Numbered from the stretch's first letter, positions 27,226 to 37,117 are shown. The stretch: DNA of 64,000 bases from Exilibacterium sp. (GCA_028280195.1 JANQMH010000052.1:62001-126000); one strand, 5' to 3'. Numbers and translations are program-made. The notes: a model not told the origin generated them from the letters alone.

Positions 27226-27891
27226 TTAGAAAGGTTGTAAGAGCGCTTGCTGATCTTTGCCAGTCGGTTTGCGCTCCGGCCGGGTGATGCTTTCCCAGCT
27301 CTGAATAACCTTACCGACGTCGTCGTTAAATCGCAGCATCGCCTGCTCAAACTGCCGTTGAAAGGTGCGGCCCAGATTGACGCCTTCGTAGATCAGGTTG
27401 TGAACGACCCAATTGGTATCCGCCGCCTGCACCATCACAAAGCTCAGTTCGATATGCTGGCGATCGAGGTTAGCCACGCGCAGTTTCACCATTGCGCGCT
27501 TGCCGCGCCGCGCCGATTGCACCGCGGCCACTTGAATGTTGCCAGCATCCAGTGCCAGCAGATGCTGGAAGTACAGATTGATAATCGCGCGCCGGAAGAT
27601 CCCGACAAACTCATCGCGCTGGCTTTCGGTGGCAACCAGATCGAAAGGGCCCATCACATTGAGCGCGATCCGCCGAAAATCGACCACGGTGCCAAGCGCT
27701 GCATCGATCTGATCCCGGACTTCGCCGGCCTTGCCGTCGGGGCTGGCACGATAGGCTTTGACAATGCCAATCACATCCTCGGCTGCACGCTGTACGGCCT
27801 CATGGGGTTGCGGCGACGGCTGCTGTGCCAGCACCGGTACACTGCACAGCGCGGCGCTCCACCATAACAGCACAATGACACATCGCCGCAT
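27226..27891 (-). CDS. MlaC/Ttg2D-like periplasmic lipid-binding protein
   Basis: About 221 residues with signal peptide 'CVIVLLWWSAALCSVPVLAQ'. The body resembles the Ttg2D/MlaC family: 'GTVVDFRRIALNVMG', 'FVGIFRRAIINLYFQHL', 'VNWVVHNLIYEGVNLGRTF'-like order with 'TNWVVHNLIYEGVNLG' seen here and a C-terminal 'IQSWESI'. Start ATG 27891 follows CCGGTGAAG. It is upstream of and co-directional with the RND transporter. The 306 bp before it (27892-28197) shows no gene. Confidence 0.85.
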   Translation of the reverse strand: MRRCVIVLLWWSAALCSVPVLAQQPSPQPHEAVQRAAEDVIGIVKAYRASPDGKAGEVRDQIDAALGTVVDFRRIALNVMGPFDLVATESQRDEFVGIFRRAIINLYFQHLLALDAGNIQVAAVQSARRGKRAMVKLRVANLDRQHIELSFVMVQAADTNWVVHNLIYEGVNLGRTFQRQFEQAMLRFNDDVGKVIQSWESITRPERKPTGKDQQALLQPF

Positions 27892-28197
27892 TGCTTCACC
27901 GGAGGCTGTTATCACCCAATTTACGTCCCCGCTGCCGGCGATATCTGCTCGCATTGCCAAACCTCCTGAATAACCTTACGCCATGCCCGACTACTAAGCC
28001 GACAGCCCCTGTCGGTAGAGCTGTCACCGGATCATAACTGGAGGCTTGACCTTAACACAGGGCTGATAAGCCTGTCTTACTGGTTTTTGCGCTTTTCAAA
28101 AAACAGGCCGCAGAGAGCAAAAAACCGCCACTGACAGGTTTACTTTACCGCCGCGGCCCCAAATCGGTAATACATCGCGGGAGCGGCCAGACCCGTC

Positions 28198-29148
28198 TCA
28201 TAGGCCGAGCAGCCAGCCCAGCAGCGTTTCCAGGGTATGGTGGTAGACGGCAAAAGACAGGGTGAGCACTGCCATACTGCTCCAGAACAGACCGTCCAGC
28301 ATGAAGCGGCCGCTGGGCTTTTGCGCGCTCAGCAGGCGGTCTATGCGCTGCTGCGGATCGGCGCCGACGATCGAGGTGAGTGAGGAACTGCGATACGAAG
28401 CGCGGGTGAGAATCAACAGGACTTCGGCAACATCCAGTGAACTGTAGCGCTCGGCGGCGCGCTTATCCGCCCTGACTTCCGTATTCAGTCGCCAGCGCCG
28501 GCGCAGGCCTTGCGGCGCTATGTGCAGCAGCAGAAGCAGATCGAACAGCATGTTTTTTACCACATCGAGGTGGCGGATATGAGCCACTTCGTGGGCAACG
28601 ACAATGCGCTGCTGGCGTTTATTCAATACCGACTTAATACTGTTAGACAGAAACACATTGGGTTTGCACAGACCGCCGGCAAAGGCCAGAGCCCGACTGT
28701 CATCGATACGGCGCAGGGGGCCGAACCCCGGTGTCAGTATCGAAAGCGCGTGAATCCGCCGGCTCTGCCTGAACTTGTCAAACGCATACCAGGCAAAAAG
28801 GCCGGCGATCGCCGCCAGTACGGAAATACCGGCAAAAGAGTGAGCAGCGCCGAGCAGGATTTGCGGCAAGTGCTCAAAGCAAAAATGCGGATGCTCCGGT
28901 ACGTGATACAGGCAGTGGTCTTCAAACCAGCCGAGCTGTTTAGCCGTGGCCAGGCCGACAATACCCGTTACCGAAGCCAGCGGCAGCAGCCAGGGTATGG
29001 CGGCAACCAGCCACAGCTGCCGGCGTTCGCTCGGCAGTGAATCGCAGGCGACAAATCGCAGTACCAGGGGCACGATGGCGATGGCGGCCAGCCAGGTGAG
29101 CAGGGCCACCATCAGCAACATCCAGCCTAAATTCAGCCAGCCGGTCAT
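28198..29148 (-). CDS. M56 (BlaR1-like) membrane metallopeptidase
   Basis: 316-residue integral membrane zinc protease with HEVAH at residues 186-190 between membrane helices. Unlike BlaR1/MecR1 it has no C-terminal penicillin-binding sensor domain; the tail is one helix. Its start overlaps the last base of the BlaI-like repressor gene. The pair is expected to work as sensor protease and cleavable repressor. The signal is unknown because no beta-lactamase lies nearby. Confidence 0.88.
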   Translation of the reverse strand: MTGWLNLGWMLLMVALLTWLAAIAIVPLVLRFVACDSLPSERRQLWLVAAIPWLLPLASVTGIVGLATAKQLGWFEDHCLYHVPEHPHFCFEHLPQILLGAAHSFAGISVLAAIAGLFAWYAFDKFRQSRRIHALSILTPGFGPLRRIDDSRALAFAGGLCKPNVFLSNSIKSVLNKRQQRIVVAHEVAHIRHLDVVKNMLFDLLLLLHIAPQGLRRRWRLNTEVRADKRAAERYSSLDVAEVLLILTRASYRSSSLTSIVGADPQQRIDRLLSAQKPSGRFMLDGLFWSSMAVLTLSFAVYHHTLETLLGWLLGL

Positions 29149-29543
29149 CAGTTTTTATCTCCGCGCCGTTTTTTTATTTCGGCTTCCAGCAGGTCCAGTG
29201 CATTCTCGTCGATACGTTCGGCGGCATCGAGTATGGCGGCGGCGGAAGACAGCGAGTCGGTGTTGAATCTGCCGACCACGTCGTTTATCAGGCTCGCCAG
29301 CAGCGCCTTTTTCTCCACCAGTGGGGAATACCGGTAGGCGTGACCCGACTTGCTTCGAGATAGAAACCCTTTTCTAAACAGGCGCTCCATGGCCGATTGA
29401 ACAGTATTGACCGAGGTACCTCTGGGCTTTCCAAGGCACCGGTGCGCCTCTTTTGCCGTGGCGGCCTCGTTTGACCACAAGTATTCGAGCACCTGGATTT
29501 CCAGTTCGCCAAGCACGGGGGTATTGGATGTGGGTGGCACCAT
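29148..29543 (-). CDS. BlaI/MecI family repressor
   Basis: 131-residue winged-helix repressor: 'LGELEIQVLEYLWSNEAATAKEA', recognition region 'GTSVNTVQSAMERLFRKGFLSR', and a C-terminal dimerisation helix. It is first gene of the repressor/M56 operon. A strong promoter embedded in a 37-bp palindrome upstream (29601-29637) indicates autoregulation, as is known for the family. Confidence 0.92.
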   Translation of the reverse strand: MVPPTSNTPVLGELEIQVLEYLWSNEAATAKEAHRCLGKPRGTSVNTVQSAMERLFRKGFLSRSKSGHAYRYSPLVEKKALLASLINDVVGRFNTDSLSSAAAILDAAERIDENALDLLEAEIKKRRGDKN

Positions 29544-29592
29544 CTAAGCGAATCCTGATGCTTCAAAGGCTAAGGGTTTTAAGGACTGGACG

Positions 29593-29637
29593 ATCATACA
29601 CGACCTAAAAACCGATTGTCAATCGGTTTTTAGGTCG
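29593..29637 (-). promoter_or_regulatory. Autoregulated promoter with nested BlaI-type operator
   Basis: A perfect 17-bp inverted repeat with three-base spacer occupies 29601-29637 (arm CGACCTAAAAACCGATT). On the minus strand TTGACA (29622-29617) sits at its exact centre and TATGAT (29598-29593) follows 18 bp later, close to consensus. A dimer bound here would cover the -35 box. Confidence 0.8.
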
Positions 29638-29736
29638 CAGTGTGCAGCCATGGGAATCCAGCAGGAGGCTTTGGCGTAGAAGCCGGGGTTTGGATACATA
29701 AACCCACCGCGACCAAAACCAAAACATACAGACCAC

Positions 29737-31287
29737 TTATTGCACATTCATAGATGCCAAATAAGCATCGTGCTGCGGCAAGCCCTCCACCGTACGATCG
29801 ACATTCGACTTAATATGCCGGAGAAAATCCGCCAGCTCCCGCTCTGTCATGGTATCGACCAGCGGGTGGTATCGATCGGGCTCCAGCCCCTGACCGAGCA
29901 TGACCTGTTGCCAGGAATCGACGAAGAGTTCATTACCCTGGCGATACACATGGCCGGTTTTTTTAAACATATCAATTTTTTCCCCAAGCGTTTCAGGTAT
30001 TTCCATCGACCGGCAGTAACGCCAAAACGGGCTGTCCGTTCTATTGGTGACTTTGTAATGCAAAATGATGAAGTCACGAATTCTCTCGATATCGAAATTC
30101 GCCTGGCGGTTAAACTCCTCTACTTCACACCGATTGATGCCGCCGCCTGGAAACATCCGCAAAAAGCGCACGATATTCTGCTGGATCAGATGGATACTGG
30201 TCGATTCCAGAGGCTCGAGAAAACCGCTCGACAGACCAACTGCCAGGCAGTTTTTATTCCACTGTTTAAGCCTTCGACCGGCTCTGAACTTAATTAACAG
30301 CGGCTCAGTCAAAATTCCACCCTCGACATTTTCCAACAGCACCGCCCGCGCCCGCTCATCCTCCATATAGCGACTGCAATAAACCAGGCCGTTACCGACA
30401 CGATGTTGCAGCGGTATGCGCCACTGCCAGCCCGAGTCCCGGGCAATGGAACGCGTGTAGGGAACGGGCTTGCGCACGCTGCCGGTCTGTACCGCCACGG
30501 CGCTATCGCAGGGCAGCCAATGGGACCAGGATTCAAAACCCGTATCTAAGGCCTGCTCGATAAGCAAGGCCCGCAGGCCGGTACAATCAATGAAAAAATC
30601 CCCTGCGACAACCTTTCCAGACGCCAAGGTCAATGACTCAATAAAGCCCGTTTGCGCATGGGTGGTGACTTTATCGATCTTACCTTCAATGCGCTTTGCA
30701 CCATATTGTTCGCTGAACTTGCGCAAAAAACCGGCGTAGAGGCAAGCATCCAGATGGAAGGCATAATTGAGGCCGTTATCAGGCAGGTGAGCAAACTTCA
30801 TCGCCTCCGCGGCCCGGCGCTCCAGGCAATAATCGCCAAAATCGCCGCTGATGCCCAGCTCTCTGCCTCTCATCCAGAAATGCTGGAAACCGCAGGCCCA
30901 GCAGTCCTTTCCCGTAGTGCCGAAGGCGTGCATATAGTCTTCACCAATATCACGCCAGTTTTCAAACCTGATACCCAGCTTGTAAGTACCCTGGGTGGCC
31001 GCCAGAAATTCCGGTTCTTTGATATCGAGCAGCCGGTTAAAGAACACCAGTGTGGGAATGGTCGCTTCTCCCACGCCAATCGTCGCAATTGCATCCGACT
31101 CGACCAGTACAATATCGAGGTTTTTGCCCATCAGCTTGGCAACGGCGGCGGCGGTCATCCAACCCGCGGTACCACCTCCTGCAATGACCACCTTCTTGAT
31201 CGCCTGACCTTTCACCTGATCACCCGCTGTCGTATTGTTCAGTACTCGAATATACCCTGCCACGCTCTTTTCCGAGCCGGTGGCCAA
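29737..31287 (-). CDS. Flavin-dependent tryptophan halogenase family protein
   Basis: FADH2-dependent halogenase-family enzyme of about 516 residues. It has an N-terminal FAD motif 'IAGGGTAGW', a catalytic Lys in 'YKLGIRFENW' (the equivalent of PrnA Lys79) and the family-specific WxWxIP in 'GWQWRIP'. A GTG at 31215 preceded by GGGTGA is an alternative start that would remove 24 unremarkable residues. It is downstream of and co-directional with the TonB receptor. Such proteins are common beside TonB receptors in marine glycan loci, where their substrate is unclear. Confidence 0.9.
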   Translation of the reverse strand: MATGSEKSVAGYIRVLNNTTAGDQVKGQAIKKVVIAGGGTAGWMTAAAVAKLMGKNLDIVLVESDAIATIGVGEATIPTLVFFNRLLDIKEPEFLAATQGTYKLGIRFENWRDIGEDYMHAFGTTGKDCWACGFQHFWMRGRELGISGDFGDYCLERRAAEAMKFAHLPDNGLNYAFHLDACLYAGFLRKFSEQYGAKRIEGKIDKVTTHAQTGFIESLTLASGKVVAGDFFIDCTGLRALLIEQALDTGFESWSHWLPCDSAVAVQTGSVRKPVPYTRSIARDSGWQWRIPLQHRVGNGLVYCSRYMEDERARAVLLENVEGGILTEPLLIKFRAGRRLKQWNKNCLAVGLSSGFLEPLESTSIHLIQQNIVRFLRMFPGGGINRCEVEEFNRQANFDIERIRDFIILHYKVTNRTDSPFWRYCRSMEIPETLGEKIDMFKKTGHVYRQGNELFVDSWQQVMLGQGLEPDRYHPLVDTMTERELADFLRHIKSNVDRTVEGLPQHDAYLASMNVQ

Positions 31288-31395
31288 TTACACGATGCCA
31301 TCATAGCATGCAACAGCGCAGATCATTTGAGGTGGAGCCGTATATCCCGCTCCGCCCGATCATCCCAGAGGGCTAACGGCCCTGCGGCGGCTTTA

Positions 31396-34356
31396 TCAGA
31401 AGACATAACGTAACCCCAGACTGTATCGAGGGCCCGACTGAATGGCAGCAATCACCATATTCTCATGGCGGCCGTACAGGCGCTGTGTTGCATCGGCGAT
31501 ATTGATGCCCTCAGCGAACACAACTAAGTCGTCATTGACTCGATAGCTGACATTGATGTCCCACTGGCCGTAATCCTCGGTATAAACCGGATTGCGCTCA
31601 CCATTGCCATCGAAAGTCGCGTTCAGGAAGTCATCGCGCCAGTTATAGGCGATGCGGGCCTGTATACCATTCTTATCATAGAAACCCACAAAGTTGTATG
31701 AATCACTTAAGCCGGGTAAGGCAAACTGGTTTTCCACGCCTTCACCCTTGTTGGTGTTGAAGTTATCGTATTCGATATCACCGCTGACGGTGGTAAAATT
31801 TACCACGATACCAAAGCCGGACTCGGCAAACATATGCTGAAGCGCCACTTCAAAACCATCGATTTTCGCGGTTTCCGAATTGACAGGCGTCACCAGCGTA
31901 AACACCGCGGGTGGATCGCCCTGAGCTGCATCACCCACGACCGGGCTACCGTACAGCGCTTCCATATAGGCACGAATCACGGCGGCATCCTCGGTGCCCA
32001 GATCATCCACCGCCTGCTGCCAACGCGGACCTTGGGCGGGATGGGCCAGATTGAACGCAGTTTCTCTCACCGATGTATTGCCAATGAAATTTTTGACGCT
32101 TTTAGTGTAAAAACCTACGGACAGGTAGCTGCCTTCCGCGTAGTACCATTCACCCGAGATATCAAAATTAGTAGACTCGAAGGGATCCAGATCGGGATTG
32201 CCGCGGCTACCCGTTCCACCATTGAATCTCAACAGCTCGTCAACCGTCTGACCACCCTGTATATCGGCATAATTGGGTCTCGAAAGAGTCTTGCTTGCAG
32301 ACACCCGGCCAACGATGTCTTCAGTCAGCTCAATATCAAAGTCGATATTTGGCAGCCAGTTACTATAAGCGCCATCGAGCGCTGTGAAACCGGAGCCAGT
32401 CGATTGGGCTCTGAATTCGTTATCGCCCACCCAGGCGATTGAAGTGTAAATCGGCACCAGCGCTTTGGATGTCACCTTGGTGTCTTCAAAACGCAAACCT
32501 ATCGCCAGGTGCACCGGCAGGGCAATGTCTTCCCAGGCCAGGTGTGTCTGCGCGTAGGCGGCCTGCTGCTGTTCCCGCGCAGTCCGGTCGGTAGAAAACA
32601 CCGGATCGGCACATAACCTGACACCGCAGGGGCTTATAGGTTCACCATTGGCCGCCGCCACTGCGGCAATTGCCTCGAGCATGCCGTCAAAACTTGCCTG
32701 GTAATAGTGGGGCTCCAAAGCGGGATTTGACGACCCGGACAGCTGATCGAACTGAGCCCCCAGGTTTCTTCGTACAAACAGGCGGTCATCATAATCTGCC
32801 GGCGTGCCATAACCACCCCATGTGTCGCGCTGCGCATTTGAAAAAGCGGAGCGATTTTCCGAATCCAGCGCAGCCAGGCCAAAGTCGATGCTCTTGACAA
32901 TACCTGCGTCGAAGCTGAACACGCCGTCGACTTTGGCCTGTTCAATATCGTGCTGCATGTAACTGTTGCGAAAGCTGCTGCCGGAAGTCAGGAACTCGGA
33001 CGGGCGCAGGCCCAGATCATCGATATACTCGAAGGTGATAACAGGCAGCTCGCGGCTGTAATCAACCGTGGTGGCACCGCGGTTGAACTGCACACCCGTG
33101 ATCACATTGTTGGAGCCACGGTCGTCTTTAGCACCATTCTCGGCATCTGAATCATGGTAGTCGAAAACCAGGACGAGACTGTCGCCGGCCGCCCATTCGA
33201 TATTCAATCCGAGAGAATTGTTTTCATTAACGCTGCCCCAATCACCTGCGCTCATGGTGATATCGGAGCCGGTGCCGTCGGTGTAAATCACCGGCGCAAC
33301 CACAGAGCCGTCACCGGAGCCGGGGGTAAACTCACCCGCTTCGGGTACCCCGTTGAACCAGGCTCCCAAGGCGTGATACTGCCGCTCTACATCCTGCTCG
33401 GAGTAGGTATAATCCAGGGTCGCTGCAACGCTTTCAGCCGGGGCCCACTGCAGGGTCAGTTGCGCATTGCTGCGCCGGCGCTGGATCTGATTGAAAGCGT
33501 AACCCACATTGCGCGGCACCGCGTAGACATCACCTTCCTGGGGCGCATTGACAAAGTTGGGGTTGTCCGGTGCGATTGAACCCCAGTCGCCCTGGCCGGC
33601 GGGAATGGTATACCAGCCTCCCGGTGTTTCGGCCTGGTTATAGCCGCTGTCGCGCTCCGAATAGCTGGCGGTCAAGGCGACACCAATCGTGTCTTGCGCG
33701 AAAGTCCTGCTGAAGATACCGGAAACTTCCGGTGTCCAGTCGGACCCGGCCTCGTTGGCGGTGTCGCGCATCGCTTTAATGCCGATATTGGCAATCAACT
33801 CGGGCTTGTCGAGAGGCCGTGCGGTTCTGATATTGATAACCGAACCAATACCACCGGTTGCCAGCGATGCCTTACCGGTTTTATAGATTTCAACCGCACT
33901 GACACTTTCCGCGGCAAGGTTGGCAAAATCAAACGAGCGCGCGGTAGATGCAGCAGTACCATCAATATTTGCGGCGGGCATCTGGCGGCCGTTGAGTGTC
34001 ACCAGGTTGAAGTCCGGACCAAAACCGCGCACGGTCACCCGGCTGCCCTCGCCGTTCTGGCGATCGATGGATACGCCGCTTATTCGCTGCAGGGATTCGG
34101 CCAGGTTGGTATCGGGCATCTTGCCGATATCTTCTGCCGATATCGCATCGACCACACCGCCGGCATCACGCTTGATATCCATCGACCGCTGCAGACTGCC
34201 GCGGATGCCGGTCACAACGACCTCTTCCAGCAAGCCGTCGTAGTCATCGCTTTGCGCAAAAACCGGGGCAATGGGCCCGGCCCCAAGCACAATCGGCCCA
34301 AGCACCGTTGATATCGCAGCTGCAAGCTGGTTTTTTTGAAATGATTTAGCCCACAT
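31396..34356 (-). CDS. TonB-dependent receptor (beta-glucan locus)
   Basis: 986-residue outer-membrane receptor of the large carbohydrate-type (CirA/Caulobacter-like) class. The signal peptide ends near 'APVFAQ'. The TonB-box region is 'LEEVVVTGIRGSLQRSMDIKR'. The plug includes 'NLAESLQRISGVSIDRQNGEG' and the barrel ends 'RYSLGLRYVF'. It lies under two copies of the palindrome TGTAAGCGCTTACA at 34403-34416 and 34455-34468. Together with the halogenase gene it forms the uptake arm of the locus. Confidence 0.94.
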   Translation of the reverse strand: MWAKSFQKNQLAAAISTVLGPIVLGAGPIAPVFAQSDDYDGLLEEVVVTGIRGSLQRSMDIKRDAGGVVDAISAEDIGKMPDTNLAESLQRISGVSIDRQNGEGSRVTVRGFGPDFNLVTLNGRQMPAANIDGTAASTARSFDFANLAAESVSAVEIYKTGKASLATGGIGSVINIRTARPLDKPELIANIGIKAMRDTANEAGSDWTPEVSGIFSRTFAQDTIGVALTASYSERDSGYNQAETPGGWYTIPAGQGDWGSIAPDNPNFVNAPQEGDVYAVPRNVGYAFNQIQRRRSNAQLTLQWAPAESVAATLDYTYSEQDVERQYHALGAWFNGVPEAGEFTPGSGDGSVVAPVIYTDGTGSDITMSAGDWGSVNENNSLGLNIEWAAGDSLVLVFDYHDSDAENGAKDDRGSNNVITGVQFNRGATTVDYSRELPVITFEYIDDLGLRPSEFLTSGSSFRNSYMQHDIEQAKVDGVFSFDAGIVKSIDFGLAALDSENRSAFSNAQRDTWGGYGTPADYDDRLFVRRNLGAQFDQLSGSSNPALEPHYYQASFDGMLEAIAAVAAANGEPISPCGVRLCADPVFSTDRTAREQQQAAYAQTHLAWEDIALPVHLAIGLRFEDTKVTSKALVPIYTSIAWVGDNEFRAQSTGSGFTALDGAYSNWLPNIDFDIELTEDIVGRVSASKTLSRPNYADIQGGQTVDELLRFNGGTGSRGNPDLDPFESTNFDISGEWYYAEGSYLSVGFYTKSVKNFIGNTSVRETAFNLAHPAQGPRWQQAVDDLGTEDAAVIRAYMEALYGSPVVGDAAQGDPPAVFTLVTPVNSETAKIDGFEVALQHMFAESGFGIVVNFTTVSGDIEYDNFNTNKGEGVENQFALPGLSDSYNFVGFYDKNGIQARIAYNWRDDFLNATFDGNGERNPVYTEDYGQWDINVSYRVNDDLVVFAEGINIADATQRLYGRHENMVIAAIQSGPRYSLGLRYVF

Positions 34357-34402
34357 ATCTCACCCAGGATATTTTGATTATCGTCTCGCTAATTCACTGA
34401 GC

Positions 34403-34416
34403 TGTAAGCGCTTACA
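34403..34416. promoter_or_regulatory. LacI-type operator, proximal copy
   Basis: Perfect palindrome TGTAAGCGCTTACA 47 bp upstream of the TonB receptor ATG. It is identical to copies at 34455 and 43866, has one mismatch at 37512, and a LacI-family gene is adjacent. Confidence 0.8.
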
Positions 34417-34454
34417 AACCGACTCAAAAAAACACGCAAAGATAAAATGCCGAA

Positions 34455-34468
34455 TGTAAGCGCTTACA
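34455..34468. promoter_or_regulatory. LacI-type operator, distal copy
   Basis: Second perfect TGTAAGCGCTTACA, centre 52 bp (about five helical turns) from the proximal copy. Both lie on one DNA face, as expected for cooperative or looped repression. Confidence 0.8.
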
Positions 34469-34561
34469 AAATATCAAGGTTGGCCTCCATCGGTCAAGCA
34501 AAGTCGACTATTTTCCTAAAATATGGCGTCGCCCCTTTATTCCGTTACCGCCGCCGGCGGA

Positions 34562-35566
34562 TTAACGATGAACTTTTTTCACTGAATCCCGGGCCACAAG
34601 CGCCGGTGCAAAGGTGTTAGTCGTTGTAAAACGCCGATTGCCGTACACGTGCTTCAATACCCAGTGCGCGGCCATTTGCGCCATTTCCCGCACCGGATAA
34701 TTGACCGTAGTCAACTTCGGGTACAGGTAGCGGGCGTAAACCAGATTGTCGAAACCGACTATCGAAAGATCTTCCGGGATCGAAAGACCGGCGTCCCTTG
34801 CCGAGGTCATCGCCCCCGCAGCCATTTCGTCGTTAGCGCAAATCACCGCAGAAAACGTGTTGCGCAGACCCAGTAGATGTGACATGCCGCGAAAGCCACC
34901 TTCTTCCCGATAGTCACCTTCGTACAGCAGCTTTTCATTGAAGTTGACTTTGTATTCAGCCAAAGCGCGCTTATGGCCCGACAATCGCTCTTTGACATCG
35001 TGCTTCCACAGTGGCCCGGCTATATAGGCCATCTTTCTATGGCCCTGTTCGAGCAAATAACGGGCGGCGAGATAGCCTCCTTCTTCGTTGTTCAGACTCA
35101 CGCAGTTTCTGGCGATACCGGCGACTTTTCGGCCAATGACGACAATGGGCGTGCCCCGTTTTGCCAGGTCGGCCAGGTAGCGATCCGAGACAGACTCCAC
35201 CCATAAAATAAGCGCATCGCAACGGCGGCTGAGCAAGAACTCTATGGATTCGGCCTCTTTGCCGGCATCGCTATGCCCGGCGGCGATAATGGCGTGGATG
35301 TCAAATTCGCGCAATTCTGTTTCTATTGCACTCATCATCAGCCCGTAAAAAGGGCCGTGCAGTTCGGAAATCAATACCCCCACGCTGCTCGAGCGACTGG
35401 ACGCGAGCCCTTTGGCGATGGCACTGGGCCGGTATCCAAGCTGCTCCATGGCACTGAGTACTTTTTGCCTGGTCTTATCGCTGACGTTGGCGTTTTTATT
35501 CATCACCCGCGACACTGTCGCCAGAGAAACGCCAGCCAGTTCAGATACATCGTAAATCGTTGCCAT
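34562..35566 (-). CDS. LacI family transcriptional regulator
   Basis: 334-residue repressor. The helix-turn-helix at the N-terminus ('TIYDVSELAGVSLATVSRV') is followed by the hinge helix region ('SAIAKGLASSRSSSVGVL') and a periplasmic-binding-like sugar domain. ATG 35566 is the natural start; the open frame to 35698 would overlap the symporter gene. It lies between the receptor and symporter genes on the same strand and is the best candidate to bind the TGTAAGCGCTTACA sites. Confidence 0.92.
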   Translation of the reverse strand: MATIYDVSELAGVSLATVSRVMNKNANVSDKTRQKVLSAMEQLGYRPSAIAKGLASSRSSSVGVLISELHGPFYGLMMSAIETELREFDIHAIIAAGHSDAGKEAESIEFLLSRRCDALILWVESVSDRYLADLAKRGTPIVVIGRKVAGIARNCVSLNNEEGGYLAARYLLEQGHRKMAYIAGPLWKHDVKERLSGHKRALAEYKVNFNEKLLYEGDYREEGGFRGMSHLLGLRNTFSAVICANDEMAAGAMTSARDAGLSIPEDLSIVGFDNLVYARYLYPKLTTVNYPVREMAQMAAHWVLKHVYGNRRFTTTNTFAPALVARDSVKKVHR

Positions 35567-35639
35567 ATAAAACCTATTGTCCGCCCTATCAGTAATACAT
35601 ATTTCCTGTTGCCGGTACCGCTGCAATACCAGATATCGC

Positions 35640-36977
35640 TCAGACTGCGCGATTGACAGGGGATTTGATTTCAAGCTGCAGCTGCCCGACCCGCTCACTG
35701 TCCAGCTTGTAGTTTTTCATTATCACCGCCACCAGCAGTGAGGCCAGTGCCGGCCACAGGGTGAACGACAACAATATGCCCTCCCGAGTCGCCGCCGTCT
35801 GCGCAACATCGGCCTGATAACCATAGTAGGCCAGCAGCCAGCCGGCAATCGCACCGCCCATTGCCAGCCCCAGTTTAATGAAAAAAACGACAGAGGAATA
35901 TACCATGGCGGTAATGCGGATACCGGTTTTCCAATGGCCGTAGTCCACGGTATCGGCCATCTTTGCCCACAGCAAAGGCGTAGCCATCTGCAGGAACAGG
36001 CACCAGATGAAGTACAGTGCGAAGGCCAGCACCAGCTGATCGCCATCGACAAAGTATCCCAGCGCACAAATCGTGGCGGCGATAAGCTGCAGGCCGATAT
36101 AGGCCTTTACCTTGCATACCCGCGTGGCAAGCGGTTGAGCCAGGGCACAGCCGATAATGTTACCCACCATCCCCAGCGTCACAAAAGCCGTTACCAGATC
36201 CTCCCGCAGTAAACAGTACTTCACATAATAAATAGCCAGGGTACTGCGGATTACCATGCCGGTCAGCAGCACCAGGGCCGCCACACACAATAGGCGCCAC
36301 TGATCATTCTGCCACAGGGATGCCAGGTCAGCACGGATACTGGTGTGCTGCCGCGGCGGCGGGGTCAGGCGCTCGCGAGTACCGGCAAAGCACACCAGGA
36401 ACATGATCACGCCCAGCGCGCTCATCGCCATGATGGTACGCTGATAGCCGAGAGCCCGGTCGCCCTGCCCGAAATAGTCTACCAGAGGCAGCGTGCAGGC
36501 CGTCACCAGCAAACCGCCGAGCATAGCAAAAACGAATCGGTACGACTGCACCGACACCCGCTCCCCCGCATCGACCGTGAGCACTCCACCGAGGGCGGAA
36601 TAGGGAATGTTGATAGCGGTATAGACAAGCATCAGCAAGCTGTAGGTAACAAAGGCATAGACCACCTTGCCCCGATCCGACAGCTCGGGGGTGGTAAACG
36701 CCATGACGCTGATCAACCCGAAAGGCAGGGCAAGCCACAACAGATAGGGGCGAAATTTTCCCCATCGGGTTTCCGTGCGATCGGCGACCCCGCCCATAAG
36801 TGGATCGGTTACGGCATCGAATATACGCACTACCAGAAACATGGTGCCGACAACAGCAGGTGATATACCAAAAATATCCGTATAAAAGTAGGTTAGGAAT
36901 AACATCACCGTTTGAAAAACGATATTGCTGGCAGTATCGCCCAGGCCATAAGCGATCTTTTCTCTGATCGACAGCAT
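35640..36977 (-). CDS. GPH family sugar:cation symporter
   Basis: 445-residue glycoside-pentoside-hexuronide type transporter with twelve helices. The early 'REKIAYGLGDTASNIVFQT' and the loop 'DAVTDPLMGGVADRTETRWGKFRPYLLW' are signatures of the GPH family. It should import a glucoside or gluco-oligosaccharide released by GH16. The start at 36977 is divergent from the GH1 gene at 37701. The gap of 723 bp carries two modular hairpins, an operator and tandem repeats. Confidence 0.92.
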   Translation of the reverse strand: MLSIREKIAYGLGDTASNIVFQTVMLFLTYFYTDIFGISPAVVGTMFLVVRIFDAVTDPLMGGVADRTETRWGKFRPYLLWLALPFGLISVMAFTTPELSDRGKVVYAFVTYSLLMLVYTAINIPYSALGGVLTVDAGERVSVQSYRFVFAMLGGLLVTACTLPLVDYFGQGDRALGYQRTIMAMSALGVIMFLVCFAGTRERLTPPPRQHTSIRADLASLWQNDQWRLLCVAALVLLTGMVIRSTLAIYYVKYCLLREDLVTAFVTLGMVGNIIGCALAQPLATRVCKVKAYIGLQLIAATICALGYFVDGDQLVLAFALYFIWCLFLQMATPLLWAKMADTVDYGHWKTGIRITAMVYSSVVFFIKLGLAMGGAIAGWLLAYYGYQADVAQTAATREGILLSFTLWPALASLLVAVIMKNYKLDSERVGQLQLEIKSPVNRAV

Positions 36978-37117
36978 GATATCCTCATTTGCCTTGATTA
37001 TTCTTGTTTAAGCCCGGGGGCTGTCCGGGCACATAGCGTCTTTTTCCTGTCGCAGAGGGGTGGTACTTGTCTAAGGTGCCGATTGGTGGTGCGTAAGGAA
37101 AACGGTGCTAATTGATC

